The position numbers and the translations under genes were made by a program. Positions 12,576 through 20,822 of a stretch of 64,000 bases of DNA are shown here, piece by piece. The stretch lies in contig JAPTYO010000012.1 of assembly GCA_036873135.1 (NCBI GenBank), forward strand, positions 12,780,090-12,844,089. Direction: 5' to 3'. The stretch is from Clarkia xantiana subsp. parviflora. Lineage: Eukaryota; Streptophyta; Magnoliopsida; Myrtales; Onagraceae. Within the stretch, counting starts at the first letter, position 1. Every line of letters begins with the position of its first letter. The notes beneath the pieces were generated by a model. It made no database searches and was not told the DNA's origin. It saw only the letters and a list, made by a program, of their open reading frames with translations.

Positions 12576-12902
12576 TGACAGAACAAGCTGGTTTAAACCT
12601 AGATATTTGAGCATAGGGAGATTTGACACTGCGGCAGCGAGAGGAGGAAAGAGGTTGCTGGTGGCAACGGGGAGGAATCTGGTCTGGGATATGACTTCAA
12701 AACCCTAGATTTAAATATAATGAAATAATGAAAAGGAAAAAAGAAAGAAGAAAGTGGGGTAGCGTTTTGTCTTACAGAAGCGTGGACATGAGTGAAGTAA
12801 AGTGGACCTTGGGCCTAAAAGAAGTACAAGTGGGCTTTAACAAAATAATTTTACCAACTTAATAACGACAGGCTATTAATCCTGTCCCTAATACTTGTCA
12901 AA

Positions 12903-12941
12903 CTAGGTATTTGCACCGCGCATTGCGCGGTGCGCGGGGTT
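12903..12941 (-). mobile_element. Helitron C 3' terminus (minus strand)
   Basis: Read on the minus strand this is a GC hairpin CACCGCGC-AAT-GCGCGGTG, then 7 nt, then CTAG (12,906-12,903) and T, a canonical Helitron 3' end. The element body runs to the right. Its 5' end was not found, so only the terminus is annotated. It truncates or interrupts the CACTA element. Confidence 0.65.
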
Positions 12942-13203
12942 TATTATGTTATGTAATAAGTGTTTAGAAGTTATATTAAATAGACTATATAATAATTACA
13001 TATTATCTGAATAATTATTCCATAGAATTGATTAAAAAAATGTTTAAATGACTATTCATGATATAAATGGAAAAAAAAACACCAATACTATAATTCTATA
13101 ACAACCAATTTTTATTATTATTATATATATATAAATGAGAAATATTATATATATATTATCATAATTTAGATACTCTATTTTCTTAATTCTCTCATATTAA
13201 ATA

Positions 13204-13238
13204 TTTGAAAAGTCCCTACTTGGTCGGGACTTTTCAAA
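13204..13238. repeat. Perfect hairpin in duplicated block, copy 2
   Basis: This is the same 13-bp stem and 9-nt loop as at 9335-9369. The flanking similarity extends to about 13,290, with small indels and the block TCGGGACGGGCTAGGGACAA in common. Both copies have the same orientation. Confidence 0.85.
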
Positions 13239-14110
13239 TTCGGGACGGGCTAGGGACAATCTTAGTTTACACTTAAGAATGAACCTTAATTATCAACTAA
13301 ATACAAATCCAAGTTCAAGAATTCATCAAATTCACGAATACATACATTGAATTCACCAACACATACATCGAATTCACGATCACTTACATCAAGTTCACAA
13401 ACAATTCATTAAGTTCGCACACGTAGATTAAGTTCTACAATACGAACATTAGCATTCATGTTCAGCGCAACTCCAAATCAACTCCAACACCAAGTCAGCT
13501 CCAAATCAACTCCAAACCAGCTCCATCACTTGAAAGGAGTTGAAGATTTAAATGGTAAAATCTAAAACTATAAATAAATGATCTAGTGCAAAGAATATTT
13601 AAATGAAAAACTAAAACTGAATGTCCAGACAGTTAACGATACATTGACGAAGAAAGAAATGAAGCTACGTAAGTTACTTACTAATTAGGCTTTATTTTGT
13701 TTTATATTCATCTTGTTTAAGTATAATTAGATTATTTAAGTTGTAAATTGTTGAATTATGGTAAATAACTAGGGACAATTCGGGACTTTCATGATTTTTT
13801 GAAAAAAAACCATACCCCTAGCCCTAGTTGGGAGTAAAAGTCCCTCCCATACGGGCTCGGGCCCAATTTCGGGACGGGCTAGGGCGGATTTTTCGGGAAT
13901 TCGGGTTTATCGGGATTTTGTCTCCGCCCGATGTGATTCGAGCCCGGCCCAGCCCGAACATGCCCAACCCGACCCGAATATGACTGACTCGGCCCAAAAA
14001 TGACCCGACCCGGCTGACATGACTCGACCGAAACTGATGTGTCCTAGCCCGAAGTTGGCGTAGTTATTATAAATTAAGTAAGATTATGGTTATTTTGGTC
14101 ATTAGACACT

Positions 14111-14187
14111 ATGTATTAGCTAATACATTCTTTTTTTGGAGTCTATAGAAATGAGTATTAGCTAATACTCATGTATTAGCTAATACC
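14111..14187. repeat. Cluster of GTATTAGCTAATAC palindromes
   Basis: Three palindromes share the core GTATTAGCTAATAC: ATG...CAT at 14,111-14,128, GAG...CTC at 14,153-14,170, and a partial one at 14,171-14,187. A diverged inverted pair (TGTATTAG / CTAATACA) follows near 14,222. This may be the end of a MITE; no TSD was identified. Confidence 0.6.
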
Positions 14188-14663
14188 AATATCAAAATAA
14201 AACAAAGTATTAGCTAAGACATGTATTAGTATATCCTAATACATACAATCAAACATGTCATTAATGCGTTGGTTCAAGGCTACTAATGAGTCGGTTCAAT
14301 GACCGATTCAATGTCATAAATATAGTCTTTTGTATCATCTATTTGTGCAGATCGAATCGCACCAGTGATCGAGTACAAGTTCACTTGGGGAGATCAAGTC
14401 CTAATAATTAGGATATAGGCCTTGGAGTCCAACTAGCTAGGTTAGTTTCCTGTTTGCACGTAGTTGCATGTAGGGGCGCTAGGGATAGTCTCACGGTAAA
14501 GTCCAGACTAGGTCTATCAGTTTAATGTTGTCAAATCTTTGGGGGCGTAATGATCCATTTCAGTTGGAGAGGAACATTTGTTGATTGTATCGTTTATGCG
14601 CAGTGCAATGTATGAACTATCTATCAACTAATATTTAGTTTGGATCAAATACATAATTTCTTA

Positions 14664-15457
14664 GGGTTAAGAACACAATAGGGGCCTGAATGTTTGCCCA
14701 TGTTGCCAAAAGGGGTCTGAATTGAAAAAACGTATTATTAAGGGCCTGAATTTTGAGTTTTGTGTTTTTTCAAGTCTCCGTCCAAATTTTCTGTTAAATC
14801 TAACAGAATCGCGTGAAAAGACAAAAATACCCTTTTGTAATTATTAAACAATTTATCAATTTAATTAATAAAATGTGAAATGTCTAAAATACCCCTACAC
14901 ACTAACTATACCCTTAAGGCCACCACGCTCCGGCCACCGCCCGGCGACCACCACCCGGCGACCACCACCGGCGACCACCACCGGCGACCGCCACCGGCCT
15001 CCGATCGGAGCAAAAAAGCTCCGATTGGAGCTCCAAAGCTCCGATCGGAGCTCTGTGGCTCCGATCGGGGCCACAGGGCTCCTGATCGGAGCTCTGTGGC
15101 TCCCGGTCGGTGGATGTCGCCGGAGGCCGGTGGTGGTCGCCGGAGGCCGGTGGTGGTTGCCGGAGTCGGGATGGTGGTGGTCGCCGGAGTTGTGGTGGCT
15201 TAAAGGGTATTTTCGTCATTTTAGGTCAAACATATGAGAGAGACACTTTGGTCAAAGGGCATTTTCGGGTTTTCAAATTATTTTTGGTCACAGGCTTGAC
15301 ATGTGACCACTTTCCGTCACTTTTAACAGAAAAAATAGACGGAGACCTCAATTATACACAAAACTCAAAATTCAGGCCCTTAATAATACGTTTTTTCAAT
15401 TCAGACCCCTTTTGGCAACATGGGCAAACATTCAGGCCCCTATTGTGTTCTTAACCC
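14664..15457. mobile_element. Fold-back Mutator-like element (non-autonomous)
   Basis: Long terminal inverted repeats of about 100 bp begin GGGTTAAGAACACAATAGG at 14,664 and end with the exact complement at 15,457. A perfect 9-bp TSD AATTTCTTA sits at 14,655-14,663 and 15,458-15,466. Length is 794 bp and there is no transposase. The centre (14,918-15,205) is a very GC-rich imperfect palindrome of CGGCGACCACCAC/GTGGTGGTCGCCGG and GCTCCGATCGGAGC units. Open frames across this centre follow from the low-complexity repeat and are not treated as genes. Its end resembles that of the MULE at 58-63 kb (TTCTTAACCC, GACGGAGACC). Confidence 0.92.
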
Positions 15458-16106
15458 AATTTCTTATAGTTATTTGGACTACAAGAAAACAGGGCTACAA
15501 CAATAAATAAATTTTTCCGCTACTAAAGGTTGATGGTAAATGTCAGTTTTAGTAGTGACTTGATTTTTTTTATATTAATGCCAGTTTTTTGTAACATCTA
15601 AAAACCGTTACAAAAATATACCTTAGCGGAATCTACTGCAACTAAAAGTATATATATTTGTAACGGTTTAATTGTCGCTACTAAAAGCAGTTTTCAGTAG
15701 CGGCTCATTAGTTGATACTAAACGTAAGTTTCAGCAACGGTGTTTAAGCTCTACTAAAAAGGTATTTGCAGTGGTGACTTTGTGCTCACCACTAAAAGCT
15801 ATTTTCAGTAGCGCCTCAATCTTGAAGGTAAAAACAAGTTTCAGTAACGGATTTTAACTGCCGCTACTAAAGCTATCTACAAAAAATAGAATTATCAAAA
15901 CCTGCAACATAACTTTTATTATTCCAAAAAACTAAAGCTCTATGTCGATTCTTGCTAGACAATCGTGTTAGTCACCTTTCATTAATCTCGATCCCGTTGT
16001 TAAATCTTCGTTGTCATGATAGCTTTAAAGTCGTTACTAAACGGCCCTTTTGCTAACGGTTAACCGTTGCTGCAAAAAGTACCTTAGCACTTATTAATTG
16101 TCGCTA

Positions 16107-16895
16107 GGGTTAATAAATGTTTTGGTACAACATGTTTGCGTTCTTTGACTTATAGTGCAACATTTTTTTTATACTTTTGGTGCAATAGGTTTACAATTTG
16201 TACCACTTTTGGTGCATCTGTTAGTTGACCGTTAGTTTGACAGTTAAATAGTCACGTGACTTGCACATGCCTAGCCCCAAATTTCTATTTTTTTCAGTTT
16301 AGTCCTCAAATTTATTGTCCTAACTTTTTATTTTTACAATTTAGCCCCTAAACATTTTCAACCGCACCCTAGGACTAAATTGACATAGCCATTTAAACCA
16401 TGACTAGGGTCACCAAGGCCCGGGGACCCTAGCCATGTAGCCATTGGTCGAAACATGGCTAGGTCAATTTAGCCCTATGGTAAAATTGACCCAATATGAC
16501 CCTAAGCCTAAATTGACCTAGCCATGGTCCGAACCATGTCTAGGTCGGACCATGGTTAAGGTCGCCCAGGTCCGGTGACCCTAGCCATGGTTCGACCTAG
16601 CCATGGGTCGTAATATGGCTAGGTCAATTTAGCCCTAGGGTGCGGTTGAAAATATTTAGGGGATAAATTGCAAAAATAAAAACTTAGGACAATAAATTTG
16701 AGGACTAAACTGATAAAAATAGAAATTTGGGGATATACATGTGCAAGTCACGTGACTATTTAACGGTCAAACTAATGGATGCACCAAAAGTGGTACAAAT
16801 TGCAAACGTATTGCACCAAAAGTATACCAAAAAAAAGATGTTGCACCAAAAGCAAAAAATCGTCAAGCATATTGTACCAAAACACTTATTTACCC
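16107..16895. mobile_element. Fold-back Mutator-like element (non-autonomous)
   Basis: Inverted arms of about 280 bp start GGGTTAATAAATGTTTTGG at 16,107 and end as the complement of GGGTAAATAAGTGTTTTGG at 16,895. A perfect 9-bp TSD TTGTCGCTA lies at 16,098-16,106 and 16,896-16,904. The 789-bp element consists almost wholly of the two arms plus a centre of GACCTAGCCATGG-type short inverted repeats. It has no coding capacity. It inserted into the CACTA-like repeats around it. Confidence 0.9.
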
Positions 16896-17031
16896 TTGTC
16901 GCTACAATAACAGGTTTTCAGCAACAACTATTTGTTGTTGTGAGAAGTCATTTTTAGCAACGGAACCTTACCGCTACAAGAAGTTGCTTTTAGTAACGAC
17001 TATTTACCGAGGTAAGATCTTGTTTCTATAA

Positions 17032-17758
17032 GAGCACTTCCAATGGGGCAAATTTTGCAAGACATTTGCTTATGTGGATGTGAGAGGCAATGACAAATTT
17101 TGTCCACACCACTAATTGTCCATCCATAATTTTTTTCTCTTTCTTCTAAGTTGTCCTTAGGACATTTGTGTTTCCAAGACATTTAATTAATTTATTTATT
17201 TTTAACAAAAATAAAAATGACTTACAAATAATAATAAAATGTTTGTAGTATATAAAATGTTATATATTATTGTGACTATGAGAGGTATACCAAAAATAAT
17301 ATCCAACTTCCTGATAAACAGACACATCGACAACTACAAGAAGACTTAATCGAACATATTTGACAATTTCATAATACTCGTGCAAATTCCGTTTAAGTCT
17401 ACTATGAGTGATTAATGATGTAGCTTAATTATTTAATAAAAAATTTAATACAATGAAATTTTCTATTTTATAATATTATTTCATAGATAACTACTTGAAT
17501 AAAATATTTATTTGTATGTATAATAATATAATTAGTTGATTAAAAAGTAAATTATAATTAAATACATTTTATTTATTTAAATCATATTAAAACCATATAG
17601 ATCCAAAATGGCTTGCTTAATGTGTCCAAAACGGGTTTTGCACATTGTGAGGACTTTGGACAAAATTCATTTTTCTCTCTCTTCTATGACACATAGTCTA
17701 TGCGGCGCTGATGTGGCGACAAATGTCCTTCAAAATGTCTTTACCATTGGAAATGGTC
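17032..17758. mobile_element. Harbinger/Tourist-type MITE
   Basis: The left end is GAGCACTTCCAATGG at 17,032 and the right end, inverted, is GACCATTTCCAATGG at 17,758 (12 of 15 matching). The TSD TAA lies at 17,029-17,031 and 17,759-17,761. The 727-bp body is AT-rich and non-coding. The inner edges (GGACATTTGTGTTTCC, GCGCTGATGTGGCGAC) resemble those of the ORF1-bearing Harbinger element at 1983-3672. Confidence 0.85.
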
Positions 17759-18076
17759 TAATAGCTTTTTTCCGCTGTAAAAAGTTGTTTTCAGCAGTAA
17801 TGTAATGTTTTCAATGTAGAAGGTTGTTTTGGGGTGAGGACTTCGATAGTGATTAAAAAAATTCTTACATATTCTTGTAAATTGTCCTAATAGATAAATT
17901 TTATTAAAAAATAAAAAAATTTGGTTACGAATAATTAAATAAAATTTAAATAAATATACTAATGCCAAAATATAATTGGTTCAATTTTTTTATTTATTAA
18001 TTATTATATATATAATATATAATATAATAATATTATAAAATATAGGAGTTATCTATATTAATGGGCTTTGGTAGAT

Positions 18077-18216
18077 AGTGTGAAAAAACCATAGAAAGTT
18101 AACAACTGCCACATGGCAATGCATTGCATGATTATCTTTCCAATTTATATCAAATTGTTAACTGGCATGTGGCACTTGTTAACTTTCTATAGTTTTTTCA
18201 CTCTTTTTTTCACACT
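18077..18216. mobile_element. Small MITE with long inverted arms
   Basis: The left arm AGTGTGAAAAAACCATAGAA (18,077 on), continuing GTTAACAACTGCCACATG, is mirrored on the right by CATGTGGCACTTGTTAAC and then the complement of GAGTGAAAAAACTATAG. The whole unit folds into one hairpin. The TSD could not be fixed. Confidence 0.6.
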
Positions 18217-18805
18217 TTAAGGAATTAGAAACTTAAAGGCTCAATATGCTATATATAAGACTTATAATTTTATTTCTGCTTCAGTTATTCAATTTCGGCG
18301 CCGCAGTCTTCTCTCAATCCAAACCCTCCTACTCTCACTCTCGTTATTCAATTTCGGCGCCGCACAACCAGCACTTCCACAACCACCGGCGTGTCCTCCA
18401 GTAGCTTCAGCATGAGCAGCAGCATCGACTCCATCATCAGCATCATCAACGCCCGACTCCAGCAGCACCAGCACCAGCATTAACGCCCGATTCCAGCAAC
18501 AATGACTGAATCCAGTAGCAGTAGCACTAGTATTCTAGCCAAGAGAATAGTAGATTCCGGCTCGTTTTTCCAGCTGCCGTGAAAGGTCACTGTTCCCGTC
18601 GCTTGACCGGGATATGTAGGTTTAAACTTTAAACCCTAAAAATAAAAATAAAAATTCTAGGTTGCCTTAGTGTTGTTTTTTGAATTTTTTATGTTGTTGT
18701 TCGTTGGTAGGACTTTTGTTTCCTTCTGTGATTATAAAGTTCATTGTTGAGAAATTTTTGCTTGTAAATGGCATTTGAAGATAGAATAGATAAGGTATCA
18801 GTCTA
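18217..18805. other. Unassigned sequence with a 22-bp direct repeat
   Basis: A 22-bp sequence (GTTATTCAATTTCGGCGCCG, then CA) occurs at 18,284-18,305 and 18,343-18,364. CAG/CAC-rich sequence follows (18,380-18,500), and then AAACCCTAAAAATAAAAATA at 18,630. No coding frame is convincing. It could be the 5' part of a lost gene or of a retroelement leader. Confidence 0.35.
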
Positions 18806-19290
18806 TGATGGATATACACCCACTTAGACCCGTTTCGACCCGACTTACTCACCACTCGGACCCAAAAAGATCTTAGATCGACACACGACAAAACCCGAAC
18901 TTAGAGAAAAACATCGCCAAAGACCCACGAGACAAAGTTCGGCTAGGGACATCCCCAAACCGAACATTTTCGGCCCGGGGGTCTCCCCCGGGCCGCGCAT
19001 ACCCCGAACTACCAAAATCGTCCCCCACACTTCTGATGCTTAGCTTGGCCTAATCCCTACTTATCTTAGTTAAACGCATGATTAACGGACTAATTTTGCG
19101 ATTAGTCGACTAATGGTCCAAGAGCCCTATAAATAGGACTCTTGCCATTTCATTTGAACAACTTGAGCTCTCATGCATTTTGCTCTCCATTCTCTCTAGA
19201 TTTTCTCTCTCTAGAGCATATACTTATTTAGGCATCGGAGTGGGCTCACCGAGCACCCCCCTTTGGTGTTCGGTAGTCCATTTGTAGGTA
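18806..19290 (+). mobile_element. Truncated LTR of a Tat-type retrotransposon, + orientation
   Basis: It begins TGATGGATATACACCCAC. It then shows a TATA box (CTATAAATAG, 19,127-19,136) and the strings ATTTTGCTCTC, TCTCTCTAG and AGGCATCGGAGTGGGCTCAC. The LTR of the nested element at 24,956-34,750, read on its own coding strand, has the same landmarks in the same order (TGATGGATATACGCCC, CCTATAAATACCCC, AGGCATCGGAGAGGGTTCAT). This is therefore a related LTR in the opposite orientation. The 3' part is missing, and it abuts the leader of another element at about 19,300. Confidence 0.6.
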
Positions 19291-19400
19291 CTCGGAGCAT
19301 AACGGAGATCGGAGATAGGAGAACGAGGACAACCCTCTCACTCGTCGCGGACCTTGCCTGATTCGACTTCTGGGTGGGGCCATGACTTTTTGATCTGTTT

Positions 19401-19418
19401 CCCACAGACAGCGCCAAA
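19401..19418 (-). other. Primer-binding site of the split LTR element
   Basis: On the minus strand, directly after an LTR end, the sequence reads TTTGGCGCTGTCTGTGGGAA. It matches the PBS of the two larger elements with one change. The short minus-strand leader beyond it (to about 19,300) could start a gag protein but is soon replaced by the inverted LTR fragment. Confidence 0.65.
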
Positions 19419-19616
19419 TGTTGGGATCAAAATGACGTGACCACAAACTTCACGGAATGGACTTCTAGGCTTCGCCTTGGACGTAGCTCTCTCGAGGACT
19501 TTATTTCCTCTGGGAGACTTTTAAGGTCGAGCACCTAAAAAGGGGTGGGGATGGCCCCTGATTCCACTCCGAAGCTTAAGTTAGTAATGTATTTGAGAGT
19601 GTAATATATAAGTATT
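19419..19616 (-). mobile_element. LTR of a third Tat-like element, part 1
   Basis: It starts TGTTGGGATCAAAATGACG at 19,419 and is interrupted at 19,616/19,617 by the 20.9-kb element. The remainder continues at 40,468-41,063. The 5-bp TSD GTATT (19,612-19,616) belongs to this LTR. Orientation is given by the PBS at 19,401-19,418. Confidence 0.75.
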
Positions 19617-20273
19617 TGTTGGATCACGGTGGAACTCCGGTACGGTCCTTGACGGCGATCCTAGCTCCTTCGCTCCACGTGGTCCTGCAAATAGGGGATA
19701 GACCGGGCGGTGACCCAGAATCCCTCTCCGATGCTTAAATGAGTATCTCGTAAACAGTGGCAAGCAGGATTCTCAAAGTGTATATCACAACATAATTGAT
19801 CTGAGGTGACCTCTGCCCTTTTATAGGAGGAGAGGTACCTCAGTTACCTGGTGAACCGTTGGGGGTGGTTAGCCCGTATTCCGCGTATCTCGGGCACGAT
19901 CCCGCCTATCTAGGCCATGATCTCGCTTATCTCGGCCACGCCCCGCGTATCTTGGCCTTAACCTCTGATAGCAAGTCCCGACTAACATCGGGGACTCCAG
20001 AGTTATCTCGTTGTGTCACCGCTCGGGGCCCCTCGTCATCGTGACAGGGCCAATCATTCTCAGGGATTCATCACCGGGGCCTACTTAAAGGCTTCTCATC
20101 GGGAGCTTCCAGCTCACCTGTCGGGACCGACTCTGTCGGGACCCTTCATCATCGGGACTCCCTACATCGGGACCCTTCACCTTGGTCTTCTTGACCTCTA
20201 TTTTAGGGCCCAGTGGGCCCGCTCGCCGTTACCTCACCGTTAAAGGGCCTAACGGCTGTAGCGAAACCCATCA
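19617..20273 (-). repeat. 3' LTR of the outer Tat element
   Basis: It is 657 bp, TGTTGG...CCATCA in + orientation, ending in TG/CA on both strands. A TATA-like box (CTATAAAAGG on the minus strand) lies near 19,816-19,825. It differs from the 5' LTR at roughly seven visible bases and lacks a 60-bp repeat block. Confidence 0.92.
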
Positions 20274-20290
20274 TTTGCCCCCAAGACACG
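20274..20290 (-). other. Polypurine tract of the outer element
   Basis: On the minus strand the sequence GTGTCTTGGGGGCAAA ends exactly at the 3' LTR (TGATGGG...). A G-rich run next to the LTR is the expected plus-strand primer site for reverse transcription. Confidence 0.7.
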
Positions 20291-20655
20291 AGGGACTTTC
20301 AGTTCGTCGTGTCTTTTCAACTCCCGATCTCCCCACATCAAAGTCGGGGATCTTACCCTTGGCATAGTTACTCAGTATGAGTCTTCTCGTTCGCGTTTCC
20401 TCAATATCTTGTGGATAACTGCCAAATTCGAGAGGACTCCTCGGTTCCCCAGCCATTTAATGCAGCAGTTAACGAAGCGACGTCTTCAGTACTCGTGCCT
20501 GATTTTTCGCGCCTGCTTTTTCTGAAGAATGCTTTTCAGGCTGTTTCATCATTGCGTCTATTGCCATTCTGCACATTTCATCTCAACGGTTCATATCAGA
20601 ACGCTTCAACTTCGACGATTCCGATTGAAGCGTCCCTTCGACTGTCCTCTTCGTC

Positions 20656-20662
20656 TATAAAA
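20656..20662 (+). promoter_or_regulatory. TATA-like box of the antisense gene
   Basis: TATAAAA on the + strand lies about 160 nt upstream of the inferred ATG at 20,823, followed by a CT-rich leader (CACTTTTACCGTCTCC). Spacing and strand fit an independent promoter inside the retrotransposon; this is inference from sequence alone. Confidence 0.5.
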
Positions 20663-20822
20663 CCCTAACCGTGGGCACAGTTTCACTTTTACCGTCTCCG
20701 AATTTTCAAAAGCTCTCTGCAATTTCTCTGCAAATTCAAGCTCTGCGTTTTCGAAGACCTTAGTGTCCCTCCGATCGTCTTTTCCGGCAACCTCAAGTTC
20801 ATTCCTTCAACCTTCAATCATC

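Larger units (their letters stand above)
9441..12902. mobile_element. CACTA (En/Spm-type) element carrying gene fragments, right end lost
   Basis: The left terminus is CACTACTAGAAAAATGGC at 9441, followed by subterminal repeats of TTAGCGACAGG and its complement CCTGTCGCTAA in both orientations (9461-9630). The same repeats recur at 12,864-12,890 (AACGACAGG, CCTGTCCCTAA), where a right CACTA end would begin, but the terminal ...TAGTAGTG is absent. A Helitron 3' end abuts at 12,903. No transposase was seen. The interior contains minus-strand kinase exons (11,361-12,575), making it a Pack-CACTA-like element. Confidence 0.75.
12942..14663. other. AT-rich and degenerate repeat DNA, no gene seen
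   Basis: It includes the second copy of the hairpin block (13,204) and a run of short repeats built from AATTCAC/CACATACAT (13,318-13,400). Next are a G/C-run mosaic (13,780-13,990: GGGACGGGCTAGGG, CGGCCCAGCCCG) and palindromes at 14,111-14,187. The stretch at 14,340-14,650 has mixed sequence without a recognisable gene. Confidence 0.45.
15472..17885. mobile_element. Probable CACTA-like repeat-rich element, interrupted twice
   Basis: The left edge CTACAAGAAAACAGGGC (about 15,479) resembles a decayed CACTA terminus. The body is built of diverged subterminal-type repeats: CGCTACTAAA, TTTTAGTAGCGAC, TTTTCAGTAGCG, TTTCAGCAACGG. They resume after each inserted element (16,896-17,031 and 17,759-17,860). 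A right edge near 17,875 (TTCTTGTA) is only a weak complement of the left. No TSD or transposase was found, so class and limits are tentative. Confidence 0.4.

Noticed and set aside
14875..15454. Overlapping frames of 100-120 codons on both strands in the fold-back MULE
   Set aside because: They arise from the GC-rich palindromic repeat core, with Pro/Gly/Arg-rich low-complexity peptides and no conserved motif.
18289..18480. Short minus-strand frame with Ala/Gly/Val-rich peptide
   Set aside because: It is built from CAG/CAC-type simple repeats; no start context or conserved motif supports a gene.
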